Of a DNA stretch of 64,000 nt, positions 52,932 through 62,671 are shown in pieces. Made by a program: the position numbers and the translations under genes. Under the pieces are notes generated by a model. That model saw only the letters and a list, made by a program, of their open reading frames with translations. It searched no databases and was not told where the DNA came from. Each line of letters begins with the position of its first letter. Position 1 is the first letter of the stretch. Origin of the DNA: Avena insularis (taxonomy: Eukaryota > Streptophyta > Magnoliopsida > Poales > Poaceae); contig CM042688.1 in NCBI GenBank assembly GCA_023614405.1, positions 446,514,028 to 446,578,027 on the forward strand, given 5' to 3'.

Positions 52932-53675
52932 GCCTGGTAGTTCTTCTATCCAGCACCCCGCTGATCTTTGCAGCGGCTCAATGAGCTGGGATTTTATCCT
53001 GGATAACACTAATCCGTTGGATCTTTCCACCTGTCCGTTTGATGCGGGGTGGGCTACCGAGGCAACGTCCAGCCGGATCTTCTTATCCCGGCAGAATCGC
53101 GCGAATGCTCCTTCAGCAAAATTTGTGCCATTATCAGTTATGATACTGTGAGGATAACCATATCTCAAGATAATGTCTTTGAGAAATGTTATGGCCGTAG
53201 CTCCATCACATTTTCTTATAGGCTTCACTTCAATCCATTTTGTAAACTTATCCACCATGACCAAAATGTGAGTCATATTTCCCCTTGCTGGTTTAAATGG
53301 GCCAACCATATCCAAGAACCATATGTCAAATGGCCATGTAATTGGTATGGTCTTGAGTTCCAACATTGGCATATGCGTCTTGGTAGCATACCTCTGACAA
53401 CCATTGCATTTTCTCACTAGATCTTCTGCTTGTTCTAAGGCACTTGGCTAGTAGAATCCATGCCGGAACGCTTTTGCCACCAAGGCTCAGGATGAGGCAT
53501 GATGCCCGCACTCCCCTTGATGTATATCTCGGAGGATGTCAAGCCCTTCTTCTGGGTCAACGCATCGCTGGAGGACATTGGTCACACTTCTTTTGTATAG
53601 CTCGGAATTAATGATTGTGTATGCCTTTGCTCTCCTCTGAGTTTGCCTGGATAGCACCTCCTCAGTGGGTAACAT
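52932..53675 (-). pseudogene. Integrase pseudogene (H2C2 zinc domain and DDE core, C-terminus lost)
   Basis: Integrase inserts retrotransposon cDNA into the genome. The N-terminal H2C2 domain shows a histidine pair near 53500 (GECGHHASS) and CNGC at residues 4-7 of the segment starting at 53417. The core (rve-type) has D36 (FLDMVGPF), D95 (ITDNGTNF) and E131 (NGQVERSNG), a D-D-35-E spacing, so the catalytic triad is present. Two stops interrupt it near 53514 and 53430: a TGA explicable from CGA and a TAG explicable from TGG. After EELP (52935) the frame enters filler and LTR sequence, so the C-terminal domain is gone. Confidence 0.9.
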
Positions 53676-53852
53676 GCCATCTTTCAGGAATTGAAATATA
53701 GGCAGTGCCCAAGCTGGTATTGCTCACACAGGGAACACATCCTCATCAATTTCCATCTGATCCACCGGCATAACTTCAACCGGATCACGCTGAGCAGTCC
53801 CCGGGTCCTGCGAGGCAGTCCCAGGTTCACGAGGCGATCCCCAAGTTCTTGA
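53676..53852 (-). pseudogene. Linker between second RNase H and integrase
   Basis: This short coding remnant is in the same minus-strand frame as the flanking domains and is interrupted by stops at its start and near 53730. It is acidic and proline-rich in translation with no catalytic motif. It is a continuation of pol rather than a separate gene. Confidence 0.6.
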
Positions 53853-54728
53853 TCACGATCCCGGGTTTCGCGAACCACCTCCCATGTAAATGTCCATGGG
53901 CACAGCTCCGGATTCCGTATCTTCCGGGACATAGATTGAGTCGGTTTCTGGGGACGGCCTGATAGATGGTTTTCTGAGGTGTTCCAATGCTACACCCGGT
54001 GGAATTGCTTGTCGGGTTGATCCGAGCTTCGACAGCATGTCGGCAGCCTCATTTTCCACCCGGGGTACATGGTGAAATTCACATCCCTCAAAGTAACCAG
54101 ATATCTTCCGCACATGAAATTTGTACAGAGCCATGTTTGGATCAACGGCGTCCCACAAACCCGATACTTGCTGTATTACCAGATCCGAGTCGCCAAAACA
54201 TAGTATCCGACGTATCCCAATCTCTTTTGCCACTTTGAGCCCATGCACAAGTTCTTCATATTCAGCGACATTGTTTGATGCCGCAAAATGGATCTGCAAC
54301 ACATATTTCAGCTGGTCCTTCTTTGGCGAGGTAAGCACAACTCCGACGCCTAGCCCGGTATTTGTTTTTGACCCGTCAAAATGCATCCTCCAGTAGTTCG
54401 GATCTGGTGGCGGTGGTTCATACTGTACCTCGGCCCAATCCACAAAAAAGTCCGCTATAGCTTGAGACTTGATTGCTTCTCTTCTGTCACATTGTGGCGC
54501 ATAAGGAGCTAGTTCAATTGCCCATTTTGCAATTCTGCCACTTGCATCTTTGTTACTCATTATCTCGGATATGGGAGCTTCACATATTACTTTGATGGGA
54601 TGCTCCTCAAAGTAATGCTTCAACTTCTTCGCTGCCATGTAGACACCATATGCCACCTTTTGATAGTGTGGGTAGTTTTGCTTTGAGGCAGATAATACCT
54701 CGCTCAAGTAATATACTAGCCTCTGCAC
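53853..54728 (-). pseudogene. RNase H and archaeal-type second RNase H of pol
   Basis: This 291-codon open segment has two parts. Residues 1-75 resemble the C-terminal part of the ordinary retroelement RNase H (VYYLSEVL...NYPHYQKVAYGV...KLKHYFEEHPI), with its N-terminal catalytic part deleted. Residues 112-240 are a second RNase H: D118 in HFDGS, E156 in NNVAEYEEL, D180 in FGDSDLV, and a late ENEAADMLS. Tandem RNase H domains are known from the Tat clade, where the second copy is thought to have been acquired later. The frame is shifted relative to the RT segment, and the gap at about 54715-54826 holds a deletion bordered by two copies of ACTAGCCTC (54715-54723, 54731-54739). Confidence 0.88.
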
Positions 54729-54826
54729 CGACTAGCCTCAAGAAACATTGGCTCCTTTGATAGTGGAGAGGCTAACACTGGTGCAGTGGCTAACATCTTC
54801 TTTAAGTGGGCAAAGGCTTCATCGGC

Positions 54827-55717
54827 CTATGGTGTCCAAATGAACTTATCCGACTTTTTCATGAGTTGGTAGAGAGGCAATGCCTTTTCTCCCAACCGAC
54901 ATACAAAACGACTTAACGATGCCAGGCAACCAGTGAACTTCTGGACATCGTTAAGACACTTCGGCAGTTCCATTCGTTCAATGGCTCGGATTTTAGTTGG
55001 ATTAACTTCGATACCCCGGCTGGAGACGAGAAATCCGAGTAATTTGCTAGTCGGGACACCGAAGGTACATTTTTCTGGGTTAAGCTTCATTCAGAACCTT
55101 CTTAAGTTCACGAATGTCTGCCTGATGTCGTCAAGGAGTGTTTTGCTCTCCTTGGTCTTGATAACCACATCATCCACATACACTTGTACATTTTGACCTA
55201 TTTGGTCGTGGAAACATTTTTGCATACATCTTTGGTACGTTGCCCCTGCATTACGTAAACCAAACGGCATGGTGCGATAGCAATAAGCCCCGTACGGGGT
55301 GATAAATGCAGTCTTTATTTGATTATCCGGATTCAGAGGTATCTGGTGGAAACCAGAATATGCATCAATAAATGACAACAGCTCACACCCAGCAGTTGAG
55401 TCTATGACTTGATCTATCCTTGGCAGTGGAAATGGATCTTTTGGACACGCCTTGTTCAGGTTCGTGTAATCGATACACATACGTCAAACCAGTGCCACGT
55501 TCAGGTCATCCTTCTTCTTCTCCACCAGCACCGGATTAGAGAGCCAATCCGGATAGAGTACTTCCATGATAAATCCTGCTGCTAGTAACCGAGCTATTTC
55601 ATCTCCAATGACTTTTCTCCTATCCTCGGCGAAGCGGCGGAGAGGTTGCTTCACCGGCCTTTCTCCGGGTCTCACGTTCAAAGACTGCTCGGCCAACTCC
55701 CTCGGAACACCTTGCAT
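54827..55717 (-). pseudogene. Reverse transcriptase pseudogene (pol)
   Basis: This is the polymerase that copies element RNA into DNA. In order it shows the fingers region (LLAAGFI...LSNPVLVEKK), the palm with D39 of LLSFIDAYSGFHQI in the segment starting at 55480, the FGLRNAGATYQ block, and catalytic YVDDVV (D103, D104). The thumb/connection part contains KLNPEKCTFG and LGFLVSSRGIE. All three pieces are in one minus-strand frame and are interrupted by stops at about 55481-55483 (TGA where other elements have Trp) and about 55091 (TGA explicable from CGA). The RVT_1-type domain is otherwise well conserved. The segment ends at a further TAG at 54827. Confidence 0.93.
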
Positions 55718-55780
55718 GTCCTGGGTGGACCAAGAAAAAATATCCTGATTCTCACGGAGGAAGTTGACGAACTCGCTTTC

Positions 55781-56542
55781 CTATTTATCATTCAACCCGG
55801 CACCAATTGTTACGGTGCGCTCTAGGAACATATCATCAACAGGCACTTTCTTAGTATCTTTTGCGGCTTGGAACGAAACGCTACCATGCGGGTTACTCAA
55901 CGCCGGCATATACTGCTGCGCGGACTGAGCTAATGCCGCCACCTCTTGGATTTTTCTTTTCTCTTGCGCAATCACAAGTGACTCGGCTAAGTTAGACCCG
56001 GCTGAGGCACACTCAATGGAACGTCGGAAATCGCCAGCAATAGTAATCACTCCATTTGGTCCGGGCAATTTCATCTTTAAGTAACTGATGTGGCTGCTTG
56101 CCATGAACTTGTTCAATGCTGGTCTTCTGAGTAACACGTGATATGCACTTTCCATGTTCACCACTTCAAACTCCAGATCCTCAGTTTGGCAATTATCTCT
56201 CGTGCCGAACAACACGTCAACCCGGACTTTCCCTATGGGCTCACAAGAAATGCCTGGTACAATACCATGGAAAGTTGTCCTTGTAGCTTGGAGCATGTTC
56301 TCTGTGATACCCAACTTGCGCATTGTATCCGCATACATGATGTTAATGCTACTGCCATTGTCAATCAGTACCATGGAGAACCTCACATTGATGTTTGGCC
56401 CAATGAATGTCGGGTCCAGCACTAATGCATATGAGCCAGGACTCGGCATAAGCTTGGGATGATCTTTGATGTTCCAGGTGATTTCCTGGTCCGACCAAGG
56501 CATATACCTCGTCACCGCTAGCATTACTGCATTGACCTCCAT
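55781..56542 (-). pseudogene. Aspartic protease segment of pol
   Basis: The retroviral-type aspartic protease cleaves the gag-pol polyprotein. The 253-codon open segment has the active-site loop VLIDNGSS at residues 58-65 (catalytic D61) followed by a hydrophobic stretch, and upstream the conserved lead-in ITWNIKDHPKL. It stays in the same frame as gag core and RT. A TAG at 55781 separates it from RT and a TGA precedes the first Met; both are reachable from CAG and CGA by a single transition. The true polyprotein start is in gag, so the Met at 56542 is only the first Met after that stop. Confidence 0.85.
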
Positions 56543-56737
56543 ATGTCAGTGCTGCAAGCTCTTCCTATCTGTTTCCTCAGTGGTAAATACACAGTAACTC
56601 TGATGATGCTCCCTGTACTCATTCCTCCCCTCATTTCCGGGGTACCTCTGATCCGGCTGATGCTAGTTTTCTACTTGATGCACTGCATCCCTTCTCTCAT
56701 GGTTATCATACCTCGGCGGAGGGGGAGGCAACATTAG

Positions 56738-57337
56738 CTATTGCGTGTTCACTCTAGAGAGCAGTTGCTGCCAGGGTAACTCCTGCCGAGGTTGATCGTT
56801 CCGGGGTGCCTGAGCATTCCCCAAACCACCTTGTTCTATCTTACGCATCCACTCACATTGCCTCGTTGTATGACCCGCTGGGTTACTCGGATTTGGCGTG
56901 TGAAATTTACATGGCTGATCCAACATCGACTCGTAAGTATACCTTGGACGGTCCTTCTTTTCTTGCCAGTGTTTCTTCTGCTCTGGCGTCCAAGTTTTCT
57001 TGCCATCATTCCTTGGTGTCCATTGTTGCCCTCCAGTTTTCTGACGTTGATTGCTCCATGTTCCGGGCTGATCTTGATTCACAGCTGCAACTTGTTGCGA
57101 ACTGTACCGGTGATCCGGTCTATCATCTCTCCTTTTACCTCTGTAATCATTCCTCCGGGATGATCCGGCTCCATCCCTCTGGTAGTACTCCTCATTCGAC
57201 TCGTTGGACACGAGCCTAGGTTGAGTCGGATCACCCAAAGCATATGAATCAGCAATCCGGATCATCTGTGATAACGTAGTCGGCATTTTCCTTTGCAACT
57301 TTTGCCATAGCTCGCTTGCATATCTGCATCCTTGCAC
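56738..57337 (-). pseudogene. gag C-terminal part with zinc-knuckle-like motif
   Basis: It continues the gag core in the same frame after several stops. The start (GCRYASELWQKL...IRIADSYA) resembles the end of the Retrotrans_gag domain. A long basic, Gln/Arg-rich stretch follows, and then CKFH...HTTRQC, a Cys-His knuckle variant that binds RNA in Tat-type gags. It ends at a TAG (56738), after which a proline-rich linker leads toward protease. Nucleocapsid function is inferred from position. Confidence 0.75.
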
Positions 57338-57472
57338 AAACCACGCTATGGCCTATGACTCTATCACACCCTCACACGAGTTTCTCATGGTACACCACTA
57401 GGTCAAAAACTCCCGGTCCATCTCATTCGGTCTTTACTTGCACATAGCTAGGGTTTGTGGCCTATTTGGCCT

Positions 57473-57904
57473 CTAATACGTACTCGAGAAATTGCTGATG
57501 AACATTTCCTCAAAATCGATCCAGCAGTTAATACTTCCAGGTGGAAAATTGTTCAACCATACCCTTGCTGGCCCCTCCAACATCTGGGGTACGTATCTCA
57601 CAGCCCATCGCAAGTTTCCTGTAGCAATTTTCACAGCTGTAGCATAGTTTATCAACCAATCCTCTGGCTTAGTGCTGCTGTCATATGTCTTCGTGCCTCT
57701 AGGTAATTGGAAGTTAGGTACCGGTGACTCTTTCATGATCCGGGGTCCAAAACACGCAGGACCCGGAGGACCTTGACTTTCAATCTGCTCCGACCTATAC
57801 AGTCGATCCAGTTTCAACCTGGCGTCATCCGGCATCAGATCTCTGCTTCCCAATCTCGACCCTATCACATGATAGTACGGCCTTGGGTATCCTGCGTTCA
57901 CCAT
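57473..57904 (-). pseudogene. gag core domain (Retrotrans_gag)
   Basis: This 143-codon segment carries the plant Gypsy gag signature: YDSSTKPEDWLINY, WAVRYVPQML, ARVWLNNFP and FEEMFISNFSSTY in order. It is the structural capsid-like protein of the particle. A TAG at 57473 stops the frame immediately after STY. Its upstream end overlaps the N-terminal gag frame by a few bases (57898-57904), which shows a frameshift at this point. Confidence 0.85.
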
Positions 57905-58863
57905 TTCTGAATCTCCATCGTTATACCGGTCTCACTCTCGTGGCGCATCTCTCTATTGCATACCTCGGCCGGCACTTTGCTCTTGCCTTGGTATATTCCG
58001 CCGCTGCGGTTGTCCTGTAGAGTTGCGCTGTCTGGCATTGCCGTTAATAGCGTTTCCTTGACCGAAATTGCCTTGGTAACGGTTACCTCGGCCAGCTTCA
58101 CCTGGCTTACACTCCGTCGATCGCCGTTTCTTTGTACCTCTTTTGCTTTTCCTGCTCTTGTCGGGTCATACGGAACAATCTGCTTGTTTCTCCTGGCCGA
58201 GGTTACTACCTCCTCTCTCCTAGGACCACCATGAGGGGATGATGCGGCTCCAGCGGATTTCTCCGGGTTACCCACCGCCGAATGAACGATCTTGGAGGCC
58301 CCAGCTCTCTCCGGGTTTGCCCTGAGCAGTTCCTCATTTTGCATGTTCGCGATCCGAACCAACTCATTGACCCTGTCTTACTGTCTCTGACGGGCTTCAC
58401 CCGTTAGACCCTCTAACTCGGACGCAGCTGCATCTGCTGCTCTGAGGTTCTTTGCCGGGGTACTGTACTTCGGCAGCCCCAGGGACAAATAGTTTTCTGA
58501 CTCCTCAATCCGAGTATCACCTTCTTTATTCATTTCACTCATGAGATTTCTCCCTTTCACTTTTACAGCACCTACTTTATTTGCCTTCGCGTACTCACGC
58601 AGCGTCACGTTCAACGACTGCTGAGCCGCAGCAATCTTTTTCACTCCCTCTAGAATTTTCTACCTAGTTTCCTCTAGCTCGGCCTGTGCCTGAGCCGGAT
58701 CTACCACTATTGATACCTGGTTTGCTAAGCTATCCATAGCTTCTCTCAGTACATTCTCAGGCCTCTCTAGTGGAGGTCCTCTACCTTTCCTCGGTGCCTT
58801 AGGTGTTACCTCCGGATCTGGTGCCGGATCCTTGCTTGCGCCTGCACCTGGCGCAGTCATCAT
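57898..58863 (-). pseudogene. gag N-terminal region, interrupted
   Basis: The probable start is the MM pair at 58863/58860, about 320 bp inside the 5' LTR boundary and just after a leader. The frame runs to 57898 with two internal stops (58660 TAG, 58378 TAA), each explicable from a Gln codon by C-to-T. Content is hydrophilic and Ala/Arg/Glu-rich with predicted helical parts and no catalytic motif, as usual for the N-terminal half of Tat gags. A frameshift then separates it from the core domain. Confidence 0.7.
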
Positions 58864-59168
58864 CACCTCAGCACGGTCCAGGGAGCGAGTGATACGTGCC
58901 CCGTGAACCACGCTAAGGGGTGGCTCCCCTGCCTCGACGAAGTGCCACGGATGAACGCATGATACGTCAACCGCAACATAGACCTTGTGTGCACCAAGCT
59001 TGACAAAGAGGCCGTTACACGGAAGTGGGCGCGTGCCGAAGCAGCCAGCGTTGTCGCTGACGAAGTCCAGCGCTCCAAAGCGCTGAACGAGCCCAGAGAC
59101 GATGCGTTCGCCGATGCCGATGAGGTTTCCCGTCCGTATCTTCATCCCTGCTAGCGCCGCTAGCCCCA

Positions 59169-59181
59169 CGGTGGGCGCCAA
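59169..59181 (-). other. Primer binding site of the Gypsy element
   Basis: Read on the minus strand it is TTGGCGCCCACCG, one base from the 5' LTR end. It is not the initiator-Met type used by elements 1 and 2. I do not assign the tRNA with confidence. Confidence 0.75.
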
Positions 59182-59182
59182 C

Positions 59183-59974
59183 TTTCGTAGTGGTGTCACG
59201 GCAGATGCCATGGATAGGGTAAAGGTGGGGACTAATAGCACTAGGGGAATCCAGGGAGGGATAGTGAGGTGATTCCTCACACAGAAGCTTTGTATTCGAT
59301 TCAGTTCACAGATTACAAGTGCTCCTAGAGCTGTATTGGCGAGAGGGGGAAGAAGGAACTCTCTTACTCTCACCCACATTTAACCCGTACAAGACCCTTA
59401 GAACCTAGAACCTTTCAGAATCGAGGAGCTCCTTGTATAGAGGCCCTAGCCCTCCTTATATAGGGGTGGCTAGGTCTCCACTTAGGGCATACGTGGAGGC
59501 ATATTCCAGGGAATATGCCTCCTCCCAAAATAGCAAACCGACCGAGGTGCTTTTCCCCCGTGTCACCCTTGCAGAGGCTACGTGAGCCTCTGCGGCGCCT
59601 GCGTCAGCCGACACGGGCGTCGTCACCTCTGTCGGCCACGCCTCGGTGGTCCTGCCCTCTTTTGCTCCGCTCATGCAGTGCGTACCGGGGCTTCTTTTGA
59701 CCAGCAAGATTCCTTCCTTCTCCTAGAAGCTAGATATGACCCGGATCATAGTTGATCCGGCCACACTCGTTCCTGCATACAAGTCAAATACGCCATTCCG
59801 ACTTACGCCTTAAGTCGGTTGAGACCTAGTTAGGTGGATGCCCCTGGTCCGGGTTACCCCGTGATTCGGCCCGCCTTGAGGTGACCCGGCCAGCATCCGC
59901 TTTAGCCTTGCGAACCTCGGCTAACTCGGCCTTTATACCCCGGCGTGACCCTACCCGGGAGTTTCCACCCAACA
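59183..59974 (-). repeat. 5' LTR of the Gypsy element (right copy, complete)
   Basis: This 792-bp LTR starts on the minus strand with TGTTGGGTGG at 59974. The inner end reads ACTACGAAA, where the other copy has ACCACAACA, so the terminal CA is mutated. It is nearly identical to 52146-52919. Satellite resumes at 59975 with ATGACACTAGTG. Confidence 0.9.
59454..59464 (-). promoter_or_regulatory. Predicted TATA box of the Gypsy 5' LTR
   Basis: The minus strand reads CCTATATAAGG, about 510 bp into the LTR. A transcription start would be expected near 59430, leaving about 250 bp of R+U5. The left LTR has the altered form CCCCTATATAGGG. Confidence 0.6.
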
Positions 59975-62671
59975 ATGACACTAGTGCATTAGTGTCTCAA
60001 ACCATGGTCACAGAGACAAAAAACAAATAGGACCGCAGCTTCCACATTGCATGTTGCACCAGAGTGTCAAAAGCTGCATCACATAATCCACTTGAGTGTG
60101 TGTTGTCATGTGGATCCATGTGGTCTAGGAAAAGAACACATTCAATGACACTAGTGGATCAGTGTGTCAAAGCATGGTGATAGAGACCAAAAACAGATTG
60201 GAAAGTAGCTTCCATGGTGCATGTTGCACTAGTGTGGCAGAAGTTGGATCATAGAATCTACTGGAGTGTGTGTTTTCATGTGGATCCATGTGGTTTAGGA
60301 AAATAACACATGCAATGATACTAGTGGATCAACGTGGTCTAGGAAAATAACACATGAAATGAAACTAGTGGATCAGTGTGTCAAACCATCTTCACGGAGA
60401 CCAAAAACACATTGGAAAGCATCTTCCACATTGCATGTTGCACCAGTGTGGCAGAAGTTGCAACATAGAATCCACTAGAGCGTGTGTTGTCATGTGGATC
60501 CATGTGGTTTAGGAAAGAACACATGCAGTGAAATTAGTGGATCAGTGTGTCGAACCTTGGTCATAGAGACCAAAACCACATAGGAAAGCAACTTCCACAT
60601 TGCAGTTGCACCATTGTGGCTGAAGTTGCATCATAGAATCCACTGGAGTGCATGTTGTCATGTGGATCCATGTGGTTTAGGAAAGAACACATGTAGTGAA
60701 ATTAGTGGATCAGTGGGTCGAACCTTGGTCACAGAGACCAAAAACTGATTGGAAAGCAGCTTCCACATTGCCTGTTGCACCAATGTGGCAGAAGTTGCAT
60801 CATAGAATCCACTAGAGTGTGTGTTGTCATATGGATACACGTGGTTTAGGAAAAGAACACATGCAATGACTCTAGGTGATCAATGTGGTCTAGGACAAGA
60901 ACACATGCCATGATACTAGTGGATCAGTGTGTCAAACCTTGGTCATAGAGACCAAAACCACATAGGAAAGCAACTTCCACATTACATGTTGCACAAGTGT
61001 GGCAGAAGTTTCATCACAGAATTCACTAGAGTGTGTGTTGTCATTTGGGTCCATGTGGTTTAGGAAAATAACGCATGCAATGATACTAGTGGATCTGTGT
61101 AGTCTAGAAAAATAACACATGAAGTGACACTAGTGGATCAGTGTGTCAAACCATGGTGACAGAGAGAAAAAAGAAATAGGAAAGAAACTTCCACATTGCA
61201 TGTTGCGCTAGTGTGGCAGAACTGCAACACAAAATCCACTAGAGTGTGTGTTATATGTGGATCAATGTGGTCTAGGAAAATAACACATGAAATGATACTA
61301 GTGCATCAATGTGTCAAACCTTGGTCACAGAGACCAAAATCTGATTGGACAGCAGCTTCCACATTGCCTGTTGCACTAGTGTGGTAGAAGTTGGATCACA
61401 GAATCAACTAGAGTGTGTGTTATCATGTGGATCCATGTGGTCTACGGAAAGAACACATGCAATGCCACTAGTGGATCAATGTGGTCTAGGAAAAGAACAC
61501 ATGCAATGACACTAGTGGATCAGTGTGTCAAACCTTGGCCACAGAGACCAAAACCACATAGGAAACCAGCTTCCACATTACATGTTGCACAAGTGTGGCA
61601 GAAGTTGCATCACAGAATTCACTGGAGTATGAGTTGTCATTTGGGCCCATGTGGTTTATGAAAATAACACATGCAATGATACTAGTGGATCAGTGTGGTC
61701 TAGAAAAATAACACATGAAGTGACACTAGTGGACCAATGTGTCAAACCATGGTGACAGAGACAAAAAAGAAATAGGAAAGCAGTTTCCACATTGCATGTT
61801 GTGCTAGTGTGGCAGAACTGCGTCACAGAATCCACTAAAGTGTGTGTTATATGTGGATCAATGTGGTCTAGGAAAATAACACATGAAATGATACTAGTGG
61901 ATCAATGTGTCAAACCTTGGTCACAGAGACTAAAAATAGATTGGAAAGCAGCTTCCACATTGCCTGTTGCACCAGTGTGCCAGAAGTAGGATCACAGAAT
62001 CTACTGGAGTGTGTGTTGTCATGTGGATCCATGTGGTTTAGGAAAATAACACATGCAATGATACGAGTGGATCAGTGTGGTCTAGGAAAATAACACATGA
62101 AATGACACTATTGGATCAGTGTGTCAAACCATGTTCATGGAGACCAAAAACACATAGGAAAGCATCTTCCACATTGCATGTTGCACCACTGTGGCAGAAG
62201 TTGCATCACAGAATCCACTAGTGTGTGTTGTCATGTGGATCCATGTGGTTTAAGAAATAACACATGCAATGAAATTAGTGGACCAGTGTGTCAAACCTTG
62301 GTCAAAGAGACCAAAAACTCATAGGAAAGCAGCTTCCACATTGCATGTTGTAATAGTGTGGCAGAAGTTGCATCATTGAATCCACTGGAGTGTGTGTATG
62401 TGGATCCATGTGGATTAGGAAAAGAACACATGTAATAACTCTAGGTGATCAATGTGGTCTAGGAAAAGAACACCTGCCATGACACTAGTGGATCAGTGTG
62501 TCAAATTTTGGTGACAGAGACCAAAACCACATAGGAAAGCAGCTTCCACATTGCATATTGCACCAGTGTCGCAGATGTTGCATCACAGAATTTACTGGAG
62601 TGTCTGTTGTCATTTGGTTCCATGTGGTTTAGGAAAATAACACATGCAATGATACTAGTGGATCAGTGTGG
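59975..62671 (+). repeat. Satellite array, block D
   Basis: 2.7 kb of diverged satellite monomers of both size classes lie between the Gypsy element and the next LTR. The phase continues directly from block C once the Gypsy element is removed. No higher-order copy is detected. It is interrupted at 62672 within a long-class monomer (after GATCAGTGTGG). Confidence 0.93.

Larger units (their letters stand above)
52146..59974 (-). mobile_element. Decayed Ty3/Gypsy retrotransposon, Tat-like lineage, minus strand
   Basis: LTRs of about 0.77-0.79 kb flank a coding region read right to left: gag, protease, RT, RNase H, second RNase H, integrase. The extra archaeal-type RNase H and the lack of a visible chromodomain point to the Tat clade of plant Gypsy elements. 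The flanking 5-mers ATGAT (52141-52145) and ATGAC (59975-59979) are a target duplication with one mismatch; excising the element rejoins a satellite monomer exactly. It cannot be autonomous. There are more than ten in-frame stops, at least two frame changes, a deletion between RT and RNase H, and a deletion that removes the integrase C-terminus, the polypurine tract and the first 20 bp of the 3' LTR. Confidence 0.92.

Noticed and set aside
1536..62671. Tandem repeats considered as a CRISPR array.
   Set aside because: Monomers are contiguous ~170/212-bp units without unique spacers, in a eukaryotic retrotransposon context.
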